Source of the DNA: JACCTU01 sp963798985
Lineage (GTDB): Bacteria; Actinomycetota; Thermoleophilia; Gaiellales; Gaiellaceae
Assembly: GCA_963798985.1 (NCBI GenBank)
Contig: CAWCVL010000007.1
Coordinates: 620,001 to 684,000, forward strand
Length of the DNA stretch: 64,000 nucleotides
Direction: 5' to 3'
Made by a program: the position numbers and the translations under genes. Of the stretch, positions 42,255-53,637 are shown piece by piece (position 1 is the first letter of the stretch; the number at the start of each line of letters is the position of its first letter). A model generated the notes under the pieces. It had not been told where the DNA came from. It saw only the letters and a list, made by a program, of their open reading frames with translations, and ran no database searches.

Positions 42255-43387
42255 GGTGCCACTTCGACCACCGACGCGACCGAGCCCGAGCCGGTGCTCG
42301 CACGCACCTGACGCAGGCCCTCGCTCAGCCTGCTCTGCAGCTCCGACCCCGCCGCCTGCATGAGCTCCAACTGCTCTCCGTGCGAATCGCTCAGCTCGAC
42401 GAGCTCGAGGCGGAGCGAGACGATCGGCGCCGGCAGCTCCGCGAGCTTCGGTCCGAGGGCGTGGCGCAGGCGGTCGCGCTCGGCCGTCGGGTCTCGCATC
42501 GTGACCGTCCTCCGCCACGAGCCTCCGCCCACGAGTCGGGCTGCAATCGCGGCCTTGCGCACGAACCGTCCATCGCGCTCCTTTCGCTCGAGCAGCCGGT
42601 CGAGCAGCGCGCCGAACGCGCGCCGCAGGGTGAGCTCGTTGCCGATCGCTTCCGGAAACTCGAGCTCCTCGTAGAGCTCGGCGGGCGGGCGCCGCCCCAG
42701 CACCCGCCCCGCCGCGCCCCCTCTCGCCAGGCTCCAGGCACGCCGGCCGTCCGGCCCCAGTCGTTCGGCCACGGCAGCTTTGGGGAGCCCGGCAAGCTCG
42801 CCCAATCGTTTGACCCCGAGCTCGCGGAGCTCGAGTTGGCGCCGCGCGTCGAGCGGCAGCAGGGAGAGCGGCAGCGGCGCCAGGAACTCCGGCATCTGCT
42901 CGTCGGAGACGACGAGCGCCTGACCCGCGCGCGCGACGTTGGCGGCGGCAAGGGCGGCGAAGCGCCGCTCGGCCGCGCCGATCCGCGCGTCCCAACCCGA
43001 GCCTGCGGACGCGAGCGCCCGCTTGAGCGCTTCCTCGAGTCCCCCGTAGAGCCGCTCGACCCCGCGCGTCTCGAAGTACGCGCACCCGGGCTCGGCCGAC
43101 TCGACCGAGAACCCCGAGTCCTCGAGCCTGAGCAGAACCGCCTCCCACGCCTGCTCGGCCGCCGAGGGGTCTTCCTCGACGAGCACGAGCCGCGGGCACA
43201 TCGCGAGCGCCTCGCCCAGCCGCATGCCGGGCTTGACCCCCTCCGCCTCCGCCACGGCCGTGACAGGGCCGAGCAGCGGCTCTTCGCCGGCCGGAGGCGC
43301 GAGGGCGGCTGGAGCGGTCAAGAGCGAGGGCCTGGACCGCAGCGCCGCCCGCAAGGAGAAGCCCGGGATGGCGAGGCAGGCGATCAT
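42203..43387 (-). CDS. imuB: ImuB-like Y-family polymerase homolog (catalytically dead)
   Basis: A 394-residue Y-family polymerase relative that acts as adaptor between the sliding clamp and DnaE2. The two acidic catalytic motifs are absent: the N terminus reads ACLAIPGFSLRAALR instead of the usual DMDAFYA motif, and the second motif is ESAEPGCAYF. Little-finger and helix-hairpin-helix regions follow (ELGVKRLGELAGLPKAAVAE). ATG 43387 has two LexA-box-like sites directly upstream. No imuA-prime is seen. Confidence 0.88.
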   Translation of the reverse strand: MIACLAIPGFSLRAALRSRPSLLTAPAALAPPAGEEPLLGPVTAVAEAEGVKPGMRLGEALAMCPRLVLVEEDPSAAEQAWEAVLLRLEDSGFSVESAEPGCAYFETRGVERLYGGLEEALKRALASAGSGWDARIGAAERRFAALAAANVARAGQALVVSDEQMPEFLAPLPLSLLPLDARRQLELRELGVKRLGELAGLPKAAVAERLGPDGRRAWSLARGGAAGRVLGRRPPAELYEELEFPEAIGNELTLRRAFGALLDRLLERKERDGRFVRKAAIAARLVGGGSWRRTVTMRDPTAERDRLRHALGPKLAELPAPIVSLRLELVELSDSHGEQLELMQAAGSELQSRLSEGLRQVRASTGSGSVASVVEVAPWSRIPEARALFVPRDD

Positions 43388-43388
43388 G

Positions 43389-43402
43389 CGAACGTCTGTT
43401 CT
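43389..43402. promoter_or_regulatory. Secondary LexA-like box
   Basis: CGAACGTCTGTTCT, one mismatch from the CGAAC-N4-GTTCG palindrome, directly adjacent to the imuB start codon. Confidence 0.5.
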
Positions 43403-43405
43403 ACA

Positions 43406-43419
43406 CGAACACACGTTCG
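43406..43419. promoter_or_regulatory. LexA (SOS) box upstream of imuB
   Basis: CGAACACACGTTCG is a perfect palindrome of the actinobacterial SOS-box type (CGAAC-N4-GTTCG). It lies 18 nt upstream of the imuB ATG. It predicts that imuB, DUF6504 and dnaE2 are induced by DNA damage. Confidence 0.8.
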
Positions 43420-43504
43420 GTGTCAAGAGGGCCGATCCAGAAAACATGACGTCTCAAAGCCGACGGAGCTCCTGGGATCGAAGCCTTTCAGTCACACTTC
43501 CGTG

Positions 43505-44071
43505 ATGGCTACCGGCCTCTCAGTCGGCGGCGATGTCGAGCGGGCTCTGGAGGGCGTCGGCGTCCCGAGCTACGTCCTCGACACGACAGGAGTCGTCCGG
43601 TGGCTCAATCCGGCAGCCGAGCGGCTTGTCGGAGACGTTCGCGGTCGCCTCTTCACCTCCGTCGTCGTGCCCGAGGACAGCCGGCGAGCCCGCGAGCTGT
43701 TTACACGGAAGGTGCTCGGCACCTCCGCGGCCACTGAGGCGACCACAGTCTTACTTTCGACCGCGGGGGAGCGGGTGGCGGTGGAGATCAGCGCGGTGCC
43801 GCTCAAGAGCGGTGAACGGGTGGTCGGCGTCTTCGGGCTGTTGGAGGAACGCCCTGACGACACGCTCATCGCGCCGCACCCGCACCTCACCCCCCGCCAA
43901 GTCGAGGTGCTTCGTCTTCTGGAGCAGGGCCGGTCGACGAAGCAGATCGCTGCCGAGCTCCACCTGAGCACCGAAACAGTCAGGAACCACATCCGCCGCC
44001 TCTTTCGGGCCCTCGGCGTCAACTCCCGACTCGAAGCCGTCGCCGCCGCCCGCGCCGCATCACCCCACTGA
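43505..44071 (+). CDS. PAS-LuxR transcriptional regulator
   Basis: A 188-residue protein with an N-terminal PAS domain (about 10-115: VPSYVLDTTGVVRWLNPAAE) and a C-terminal LuxR helix-turn-helix (about 125-185: LTPRQVEVLRLLEQGRSTKQ, then HLSTETVRNHIRRLFRALGV). There is no receiver domain, so it likely senses a small ligand or redox state directly. The next gene downstream encodes a surface protein; regulation of it is possible but unproven. Confidence 0.88.
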   Translation: MATGLSVGGDVERALEGVGVPSYVLDTTGVVRWLNPAAERLVGDVRGRLFTSVVVPEDSRRARELFTRKVLGTSAATEATTVLLSTAGERVAVEISAVPLKSGERVVGVFGLLEERPDDTLIAPHPHLTPRQVEVLRLLEQGRSTKQIAAELHLSTETVRNHIRRLFRALGVNSRLEAVAAARAASPH

Positions 44072-44189
44072 GCGACGAACGAGGTCGTCAGAAGCGCGCT
44101 GATACCGGCGCTCTGAGCCAATGCAAGGTGAGCCCAACTGGGTCTAGCGACCGGGTCCCGGCCACCCGTACATTCCTCTCATCGAACCC

Positions 44190-44220
44190 GCGGCATCCTG
44201 CCGCCGGGTAACGGGTTACC
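44190..44220 (+). promoter_or_regulatory. Tandem hairpins in the leader before the Shine-Dalgarno
   Basis: GCGGCA/TGCCGC (44190-44204) and GGTAAC-GG-GTTACC (44207-44220) are perfect stems ending 2 nt before the AAAGGAAC ribosome site of the gene at 44234. They could be a regulatory leader. The second stem recalls the 3' stem of GEMM riboswitches, but the diagnostic GCAAAGC core is not found, so no riboswitch class is assigned. Confidence 0.35.
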
Positions 44221-44233
44221 GAAAGGAACAACA

Positions 44234-45916
44234 ATGAAGAAGGTAGTTGGCAACACTGGTACAGCGCGGCTGTTTAGCCGCTTGCTTCTGGTCGTCGGAG
44301 CGGCAACGCTCGCGGCGACTGTTCTGGCGATGGGCGCGTCGGCCGCGGCACCTCCGGAGTCCGTACGCGAACGGGTTCGAGTCCGAGACCGACGCGGTCC
44401 TGAATGACACACCGGCGCGGGCAACCGAGGAAATGTTCAACGTCACCCGTGTCGCCAGCGGAACAGGCGGGATCACCTCGGCGAGCGGCGGCTACCACGC
44501 CGTCGCGCTCGTCGGCTCGGAAGACATGTTCACCCGGTACGGTGGCTACAGCGCGACCTTCCCGGCCGGCGGTTACACGACCTCGGCTGACATCTACCTC
44601 GATAAGGCAGCCGCGACGGGCGACGCTCGTCTGTTTTTCGACTGGTCATCGGCGACCAGCAACTCGAGCGGTGGCTACGGCAGGGACTTCATCTTCAACG
44701 TCGGCACGGACGGCACCGGCGACTTCGTCGTGACCGCCAGCAACAATGCCGGTGGGAACCCGGCCAACTCGGGCCGAAGCCTGCAGACGATCAACACGAG
44801 CGGCTGGTACACGTTCCAGCACCACTTCTACAACAACGGTGGTGTGCTCGCCGCCGACCTGACCGTTCGGCCCCTCGGCACGGCGACCCCGCTCGCCACG
44901 TGGACGCTGAGCGACCCCGCCGACCGTGATCGGCACCGTGGGCGGAAACCGCTACGGCTGGCTCCTCAACAATGAGCTGCCGATCGCGCTCGACAACGTC
45001 ACGCGCTCGGACGACGCGTCGCGGGCCGTGACGATCGGCGACGTCAGCGTTGTCGAGGGCAACACGGGCGGGTCGGTCGCGAAGTTCCCGGTCACGCTCT
45101 CGCACCCAAGCGGCGTCCCCGTCACGGTGCACTTCGCAACCGCTCGGGCACCGCCACGCACTCGCGACGGCGACTTCCTCTCGGCACGGCACGAGCAACG
45201 CTGACCTTCCGCTACACCGGCAGGCGGAGACGACGACGACGGCTCCAGATCGGCGCTCTTGCCCCGACACGGTGGCTCGAGGCGAACGAGACCTTCACGC
45301 TCACGCTCTCCGCACCGACGCACGCCACCCTCGGGGCTCCGCACGTGGGCACGGCGACGATCCTGAACGACGACGCGGCACGCGACGCCGACGCCGGCAC
45401 CGACGCCCGCCCCGACGCCGAGCGAGCCGAGCCGACCCCGGCACCGGCGCTCCGGCGCCCGCTCCGGCGCCGAAGGACACGGTCGCGCCGACCAAGCCGG
45501 CGAGCCCGGCGGCGAAGGTCACGGGCGGCCAGCTGCAGGTCAGCTTCGGCAGCTCGACCGACAACGTCAAGGTGGTCGGCTACCGGCTCTTCCAGGGCGG
45601 CACGGCGATCGCCACGATCGACGGCACCAGCTTCAAGCAGCCGGTCGCGCTCGGCAAGCCGGGCAAGCTGGTGCTGGAGCTGCGGGCGTTCGACGCCGCC
45701 GGCAACCAGAGCGACCCGCTGCTTCTGACCGTAACCCGCTACGCGGCACCGAAGGTGCCGAAGGTCAAGCCGGCCTGGGCCTGGAAGCTCTCCCGCTGGC
45801 AGGACGCTCCGAAGGCGACGCGCGGCATCCGCCCGCACACGCCGAACAAGCTGCCGAACTGGTACGGCAAGTGGAACGCCTGGCACAAGGCGCCGGTCAA
45901 GGTGACCGTCGGCTAA
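44234..45916 (+). pseudogene. Secreted Calx-beta/fibronectin-like surface protein, multiply frameshifted
   Basis: Reads as one exported protein of ~560 residues broken by about five frameshifts (near 44360, 44925, 45150, 45200-45290, 45400-45450). Order: signal peptide (MKKVVGN, then LLLVVGAATLAATVLA); a beta-rich ~190-residue domain (YANGFESETDAVLND, GYHAVALVGSEDMFTRYGG); a Calx-beta repeat (VVEGNTGGSVAKFPVTLSH, ending ETFTLTLS and GTATILNDDA); a Pro/Ala linker; a fibronectin-like domain (LQVSFGSSTDNVKVVGYRLF); and a Trp/Lys-rich tail. Either a decayed adhesin or sequencing error. AAAGGA precedes ATG 44234. Confidence 0.75.
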
Positions 45917-45945
45917 AGCCGGACGAACAACACAACGCTAGGAAC

Positions 45946-45974
45946 GAGAGGCCCGGACACGCTCCGGGCCTCTC
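45946..45974 (+). terminator. Intrinsic terminator after the surface-protein gene
   Basis: Perfect 12-bp stem GAGAGGCCCGGA/TCCGGGCCTCTC with loop CACGC, followed by TCGTTGC. Located about 30 nt after the stop at 45916. Confidence 0.8.
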
Positions 45975-46096
45975 TCGTTGCATAGAGTCGTCCGAAGGGT
46001 GCGAAGCTGCGGTCTCCGTTGCCGAGGGCCCACAGGACCGACCCTCAAAGAGAGGTGATTGCAAACGATATTGGCGCTCCAGGCTACGCTCGAGCG

Positions 46097-46444
46097 ATGC
46101 GCGCGATCGTCGTACCTCCGGGCCAGGGCCGGCACGTCGGGAACGTGGAGTTCCTCGCTCGCAGTGCGGACACGCCCCGGTTCAACCTCGCGCTGATCAC
46201 GATCCAGCCGCACCGCGACGGCCCCGAGCAGCACGTGCACAAGGCCGAGGACGACTCGTTCTTCATGCTCGAGGGGGAGCTGACCTTCACCGTCGACGAC
46301 GACGAGATCGTCGCCGGCCCGGGCACGTTCGTCCTCGTCCCGCCCGGTGTCCCGCACACCTTCGCGAACCGCGGAGACGCCGTCGTCCGGATGGTCAACA
46401 TCCACGCCCCCGCAGGCTTCGACGTCCGGCTCGAAGGGGGCTAA
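46097..46444 (+). CDS. Cupin-domain protein
   Basis: A 115-residue single cupin barrel. Metal motif 1 is HVHKAEDDSFFMLEGEL and motif 2 is PGVPHTFANRGD, both with the His/Glu ligands in place, so it probably binds a metal. TACGCT ends 6 nt before ATG. Substrate unknown. Convergent with comB. Confidence 0.85.
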   Translation: MRAIVVPPGQGRHVGNVEFLARSADTPRFNLALITIQPHRDGPEQHVHKAEDDSFFMLEGELTFTVDDDEIVAGPGTFVLVPPGVPHTFANRGDAVVRMVNIHAPAGFDVRLEGG

Positions 46445-46447
46445 CAG

Positions 46448-47128
46448 CTACAGCGTGATCTCCGCCGCGGGACCGACCATTCGCGTGAAGCGCGGCACGA
46501 CGTCGAGGACGTTCTCCCGCGCGCAGAAGCGGATGTCGTCGTCGAGGCCGGGCGGTCCGTAGGTTCTCGCGGTCAGGGCCTCGTACGGGTCGGCGAACGA
46601 GCGCGCGATCAGCTCCGACGCTTTCGCGGAGTCGTTCCGGTCGCCGTCGAGCAGCTGGACGATCCGCCCCGCGCAGTACGCGTCGTCGAGTGCGAACGTC
46701 CCCTTGAACCCGGCGCAGACGATCGCGACGTCCTCCCCGCTCTCGCGTGCCGCCGCAGCGACGGCGTCGAGGTTCAGCAGGCTGCCGAGAGACACGCGCT
46801 CGCAGCTCGAGGCGGCGGTGAGAATGGCCCGGGTCCCGTTCGTCGTCGAGAAGACGAGCGGCACGTCGCCTCCGTCGAGGAACTCGCGCGGCGAGGCCCC
46901 GACGTCGAAGCCCTCGATCCGCTCGGCATTGCGCTCGCCGCCGAGCAGTCCTTCACCGAGCTGTTCGCGCACCGCCCGCGCCTCCTCGACCCCGGGCGCG
47001 CAGAGAACGCGCGGCCAGCCGCTCGCGAGCGCCTGCGCGATCGTCGAGGTCGCGCGGAGGACGTCGACGACGATCCCGACAGGGGCCGCTGCGGCCTCCG
47101 ACGGCGTGAAGACGACGGCAACATTCAC
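46448..47128 (-). CDS. comB: 2-phosphosulfolactate phosphatase family protein (ComB)
   Basis: A 226-residue enzyme of the ComB family, which removes phosphate from 2-phosphosulfolactate in coenzyme M-type pathways. Motifs: VVDVLRATSTIAQAL (about 20-34), LVFSTTNGTRAI (about 90-101), VCAGFKGTFALDDAYCAG. In actinobacteria without coenzyme M its substrate is uncertain. GTG 47128 has TAGCGT 6 nt upstream. Confidence 0.85.
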   Translation of the reverse strand: MNVAVVFTPSEAAAAPVGIVVDVLRATSTIAQALASGWPRVLCAPGVEEARAVREQLGEGLLGGERNAERIEGFDVGASPREFLDGGDVPLVFSTTNGTRAILTAASSCERVSLGSLLNLDAVAAAARESGEDVAIVCAGFKGTFALDDAYCAGRIVQLLDGDRNDSAKASELIARSFADPYEALTARTYGPPGLDDDIRFCARENVLDVVPRFTRMVGPAAEITL

Positions 47129-47133
47129 GCCGC

Positions 47134-47140
47134 TACGCTA
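47134..47140. promoter_or_regulatory. Shared bidirectional -10 element (TACGCTA)
   Basis: TACGCTA reads TACGCT toward the rhomboid gene (8 nt before ATG 47148) and TAGCGT toward comB (6 nt before GTG 47128). The start codons are 19 nt apart. Confidence 0.5.
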
Positions 47141-47147
47141 GCCGCCG

Positions 47148-48002
47148 ATGGCGACGACGGCCCTCACCTGCTACCGCCACCCGAACCGCGAGACGGGAGT
47201 CTCGTGCGCCCACTGCGGCCGCGGGCTGTGTCCCGACTGCATGGTCTTCACGCCGGTCGGGATCAAGTGCGCCGAGCACGCCGGGGTGCCGACCGGCACC
47301 GCCAAGGTCGTCGAGGGCGCACGCCGCTTGGGCATCGAGGGCGGGGGCGCGTTGGTGACGAAGATCCTGATCGGCATCAACGTGCTCGTCTTCCTCTGGC
47401 AGGTCGGCAGCGGCGGCACGCTCTCGCAGCCCTACGGGTATCCGTATCTCCACGGCGCGCTGAACGGCATCCTCGTCGCGAACGGTGACTGGTGGCGCCT
47501 GTTCACGTCGATGTTCCTCCACGCCAGCGTGATCCACCTTGCGTTGAACATGCTCTTTCTCTGGTGGATCGCGGCGCCGGTCGAGCAGGCGCTCGGCCGG
47601 GCGCGCTTCGCGCTCCTGTACGTCGTGTCGGGCCTCTCCGGCGCAGCGGGTGCACTGCTGCTGAGCGCGCCCGGGACGACCACGGTCGGCGCGTCGGGTG
47701 CGCTCTTCGGGATCCTCGGCGCCGCGTTCGTCTTCGAGCGCCAGCGCAACTACGTGCTCGGCGGCGGCGCGCTCACGATCATCGTGCTCAACCTCGCGTT
47801 CACGTTCGCGATCCCAGGGATCTCGATCGGCGGGCACCTGGGCGGGCTCGTTGGCGGGGCGCTCTCGGCGCTCGCGCTCTCACGTCTCGGTCGCGCGCAC
47901 GCAGCGTACGGAAGTCCGGGCATCGCCGGGATCGCGGGCGTTCTCGCCGTTGGGGTCGCGAGCGTCGCGATCTCGTTCTGGGCTGTAGCGGGTTCTCTCT
48001 AG
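47148..48002 (+). CDS. Rhomboid-family intramembrane serine protease with zinc finger
   Basis: A 284-residue polytopic protease. The N terminus has a B-box-like zinc finger (CYRHPNRETGVSCAHCGRGL, with CPDC and CAEH; residues 6-44). Six or more transmembrane helices follow. The catalytic Ser is in TVGASGALFGILGA (about 183) and the His in GGHLGGLVGGAL (about 230). Cleaves membrane substrates, none known here. Confidence 0.92.
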   Translation: MATTALTCYRHPNRETGVSCAHCGRGLCPDCMVFTPVGIKCAEHAGVPTGTAKVVEGARRLGIEGGGALVTKILIGINVLVFLWQVGSGGTLSQPYGYPYLHGALNGILVANGDWWRLFTSMFLHASVIHLALNMLFLWWIAAPVEQALGRARFALLYVVSGLSGAAGALLLSAPGTTTVGASGALFGILGAAFVFERQRNYVLGGGALTIIVLNLAFTFAIPGISIGGHLGGLVGGALSALALSRLGRAHAAYGSPGIAGIAGVLAVGVASVAISFWAVAGSL

Positions 48003-48020
48003 CGCCGATACCTTGGAGCG

Positions 48021-48932
48021 ATGCGCCGCGTTCTCGTCGTCGTCGCGATCCTCTGCCTGGCGTTTCCCGCTTCGGGTGCTGCTCGACCGCTGCTCGGCGT
48101 CCACGGGGCCGTTGACCGCTTCGCGCAGCTGACCGGACAGCACTCGCAGGTCCGCCACATCTTCTTCGGCTGGGGCAACACGCGCTTCGACCAGAACTTC
48201 CCCGCCGACGGAAGAACACCGATGATCGCGATGATCCCGACGACGATCTCGCCGCTCGCGATTGCGCGCGGGTCGGGAGACGACTACCTGTTCGCGTTGA
48301 ACGACTGGCTTGCGCGCCGCGGTGGTGTCGCGTACGTGCGTCCGATGCCGGAGATGAACGGGCACTGGAACGCGTACTGCGCGTACACGAAGAGCGGTCG
48401 CTCCAAGGGCGCCGCGTATTCGACCGCCGCGTTCAGGAAGGCGTTCGCGCGCATCGCGATACTCGTGCGCGGTGGCCCGGCAGCGAGCGTCAACGCGCAG
48501 CTCGCGCGCCTGAAGTTGCCGCCCGTGTCGCGCGACCTGCCGGCGCTCTCGGCTGTCCGGATCGTGTGGAACCCGCAGGGCTACGGCTCGCCCGATCTGC
48601 CGGGCAACTCGGCGCAGGCTTACTACCCGGGTGACCGCTACGTGGACGTCGTGGCAAACGACCTCTACTACATCCGCGGGAAGGCGGCGTGGGCAGCCGC
48701 CGACCAGCTGTACCGGGCGCATCCGTCGAAGCCGTACGCGTTCGCCGAGTGGGGGCTGTGGGGGATCGACGCGCCGAGCTTCGTCGAGCAGATGGCGCAG
48801 TTCGTGAGGACGCACCGGCGTGTCGAGCTGGTCGCGTACTACAGCGGCAAGCGCGGTTCGCCGTGGGACCTCGCGTCGAAGCCTCGTAGCCGCGCCGCGT
48901 ACAAGCGGTTGATCGTCCCGCTCGGGCGTTAG
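48021..48932 (+). CDS. Secreted glycoside hydrolase, GH26-like
   Basis: A 303-residue exported protein. The signal peptide is RRVLVVVAILCLAFPASGAA. The segment YVRPMPEMNGHWNAYC resembles the acid/base motif of GH26 mannanases (RPxHEMNG), and AFAEWGLWGID near residue 240 is a plausible nucleophile site. Probably degrades a beta-mannan or related polysaccharide, or modifies the cell's own glycan. TACCTT ends 6 nt before ATG. Confidence 0.7.
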   Translation: MRRVLVVVAILCLAFPASGAARPLLGVHGAVDRFAQLTGQHSQVRHIFFGWGNTRFDQNFPADGRTPMIAMIPTTISPLAIARGSGDDYLFALNDWLARRGGVAYVRPMPEMNGHWNAYCAYTKSGRSKGAAYSTAAFRKAFARIAILVRGGPAASVNAQLARLKLPPVSRDLPALSAVRIVWNPQGYGSPDLPGNSAQAYYPGDRYVDVVANDLYYIRGKAAWAAADQLYRAHPSKPYAFAEWGLWGIDAPSFVEQMAQFVRTHRRVELVAYYSGKRGSPWDLASKPRSRAAYKRLIVPLGR

Positions 48933-49333
48933 CTAGCGGCCCCAGTCGTCCGGAGGGTCCCGCCGGCCGACCTCGACCGACCAGTAGTCCCTCTCGACGA
49001 CGACGAGCCCTTCGGCGTCGAAGCGAAGCACCGAGACGCCGGCGATCGTCTGCTCGGTGCCGTCGGAGCGAACGACCGCCCAGTACTCGCACGTGGCGCG
49101 GTCGCCGTCGACGATCGGCTCGCCGAAGCGGCACTCCGCCGGAGCCTCTTCCGAGTCGAACGCCCAGCTTGCGTACGCTGCTGCATCGTCGGGGCCGACG
49201 TGGGCGTCGCGAAACGGGTGGGAGCGGAGGACGATGTGCTCGCTGTAGAGCGCGCGCAACGCCTCGACGTCCTGCGCCGGCCACGCGCGCAGCCATGTGT
49301 CGCGCCAGCGCCGGGCGGCCTCGAGGGTCTCCA

Positions 49334-49334
<1 letters not shown>
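48933..49334 (-). CDS. SnoaL/NTF2-like protein
   Basis: A 133-residue cone-shaped NTF2 fold. It contains WLRAWPAQDVEALRALYSEH near the start and CEYWAVVRSDGTEQTIAGV in the beta sheet. Such proteins include small isomerases and binding domains; no specific activity can be assigned. Its ATG overlaps the ppdK stop. Confidence 0.75.
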
Positions 49335-51932
<2,598 letters not shown>

Positions 51933-51954
51933 GGGCGGCCAATATTCCCACAAA

Positions 51955-52690
51955 GTGGCTGCACAGCACATCGTCGCTGCCGGCGGGCGGACCCTCGGGA
52001 CCCCCGTCGACGACTTCGTCCTCGGGCTCGCCCGCGGGCGGCGGGTCTGCGTGGTCCCGACGGCGAACATGGAGCCCGACTGGGGGCTGGTGCTCTTCTA
52101 CGAGGCGTTCGGCGCGCAAGGCCGAGTGCTCACGGCTCCTCTTCAACCCCTGGCCGCCGGAGGACCTCCGCGCGTTCACCCTTGCCCAGGACGTTCTTCT
52201 GGTGCCGGGAGGAAACACCGCGAACATGCTCGCGGTCTGGCGCGTGCACGGCTTCGACCGGATCGTGCGCGAGGCCTGGGAGCAGGGCGTCGTGCTCTAC
52301 GGCTGGAGCGCCGGGATGATCGCCTGGTTCGAGGCGGGCGTGACCGACTCGTTCGGGCCGCAGCTCGAGAGCATGGACTGCCTCGGCTTCCTCCCCGGCA
52401 GCGCGTGCCCGCACTACGACGGCGAGGGGCTCCGCCGCCCTCGCTACCAGGAGCTCGTTGCGGGCGGCTTACCGCCCGGGCTGGGCGGCGGACGACGGTG
52501 TGGCACTCCACTTCAACGGCACCGAGCTTGCGGAGGCGGTCACGATCCAGCCGGACGGCCGCGCCTACCGCGTCGAGCCGGGCTCGGAGACGCCGATCGA
52601 GGCGCGCCTGCTCACGACGACTACGAGCGCCTCGCGGCGAGCCACCCCGCGACCCTGATCCCCATCCAGATCGGCGTCAGCACGACGTAG
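51955..52690 (+). CDS. Peptidase S51 (dipeptidase E/cyanophycinase-like; three frameshifts)
   Basis: Serine peptidase of the class I glutamine-amidotransferase-like fold. GTG 51955 opens with AAQHIVAAGGRTLGTPVDD. The nucleophile motif is LYGWSAGMIAWFEAGV, and GSACPHYDGEGLRRPRY is a family segment. Frameshifts near 52120, 52475 and 52610 split the gene; joined it is ~245 residues ending YERLAASHPATLIPIQIGV. Its 3' end overlaps a small minus-strand gene. Confidence 0.8.
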
Positions 52691-52780
52691 AAGAGCGACG
52701 ACCGCGAGACCGAGCGCGGTCCACCAGAGCGTCCAGTAGCGAAACGGCACGGGGCCCTTCCGCCGCAGGTCGCGCGTCAC
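52621..52780 (-). CDS. Small membrane protein coupled to ppsR (frameshifted)
   Basis: About 53 residues. GTG 52780 overlaps the ppsR stop (GTGA). The sequence begins TRDLRRKGPVPFRYWTLWW, then a transmembrane stretch (ALGLAVVAL). After a one-base shift near 52687 it continues YVVLTPIWMGIRVAGWLAAR to a TAG at 52621. The coherent two-segment reading suggests a real gene. Function unknown. Confidence 0.45.
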
Positions 52781-53610
52781 GCCTGCACCTCTTGCAGATC
52801 GCGGGTTCGCTGCTCGACCGTGCGGATCACGCGCTGCGCCGTCTCCTCGATCGAGAGCTCCGAGACGTCGATCACGGGGCAGCCGAGCCGCCGGTGCACG
52901 ACCTCCGCCTGCGCGAGCTCCTCGTAGATCTTCACGAGCTCGGAGTACTGGCGCGCCGTCCCGCCGAAGTTGCGCGCTCGCGCCGTGCGGATCTCGCCGA
53001 GCCGGTTGGCGTCGATCGTCAGCCCGACGACCTTGACCGGGTTGATCCGGAAGAGATCTTGCGGCGGCTCGATCCCCGCGACGATCGGAACGTTCGCGGT
53101 CTTGTAGCCGAGGTTCCCGAGGTACATCGAGAGCGGCGTCTTCGACGTTCGCGAGACGCCGACGAGCACGACGTCCGCCTCGTCGAGACCGCCGCCGATC
53201 CCGTCGTCGTAGCGCACCGCGAACTCGATCGCCTCGATCCGCCGGAAGTAGCCCGAGTCGAGCGGCGCCCGCGCGCCGGCGCGGCCCTGCGCCTCGACGC
53301 CCGCGACGCGCGAGACCGCGTCGATCGGCTGGCCGAGCAGGTCGCAGTAGTGGACCCGTGCGCGTCGGCACGCGCGCCGCATCGCGTCGCGCAACTCCGG
53401 CTTGACGAGCGTGTAGAAGACGACGGCTGGGCGCCCACGCGCCCTCCCCACGGCGAGCTCGAGATCCTCGACCGACTCGACGCGCGGGTGGCGCACTTCC
53501 TCGAAGGTCTGGTCGGGGAACTGCGCCTCGAGCGCATGTACGAGCCGCGTGGCCGTCTCTCCGGTGGAGTCCGACACGATGTGGAGCTCCACGGGCGCAG
53601 CGACGGCCAC
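52777..53610 (-). CDS. ppsR: PPDK/PEP synthase regulatory protein
   Basis: Bifunctional kinase/pyrophosphorylase (DUF299) that uses ADP to phosphorylate, and Pi to reactivate, the partner dikinase. It has 277 residues: VSDSTGETATRLVHALEAQF at the N terminus and the nucleotide loop VLVGVSRTSKTPLSMYLGNL (about 150-170). ppdK is encoded nearby on the same strand, so that is the likely target. Start GTG 53610. Confidence 0.93.
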   Translation of the reverse strand: MAVAAPVELHIVSDSTGETATRLVHALEAQFPDQTFEEVRHPRVESVEDLELAVGRARGRPAVVFYTLVKPELRDAMRRACRRARVHYCDLLGQPIDAVSRVAGVEAQGRAGARAPLDSGYFRRIEAIEFAVRYDDGIGGGLDEADVVLVGVSRTSKTPLSMYLGNLGYKTANVPIVAGIEPPQDLFRINPVKVVGLTIDANRLGEIRTARARNFGGTARQYSELVKIYEELAQAEVVHRRLGCPVIDVSELSIEETAQRVIRTVEQRTRDLQEVQA

Positions 53611-53637
53611 GCGGCCATTGTGACGACTGCTGAGCTT

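Noticed and set aside
42203..43387. Active DNA polymerase IV (dinB)
   Set aside because: Both acidic catalytic motifs are missing and the gene is linked to dnaE2, so ImuB fits better.
44100..44220. GEMM (c-di-GMP) riboswitch before the surface-protein gene
   Set aside because: The GGTAAC/GTTACC stem resembles the 3' part of GEMM, but the conserved GCAAAGC core and tetraloop receptor region are not found.
45901..45925. Fourth copy of the CCTAAAGGCG element (GGCTAAAGCC at 45911)
   Set aside because: Only the TAAA loop is shared; the flanking hairpins are absent and the sequence includes the stop codon of the gene.
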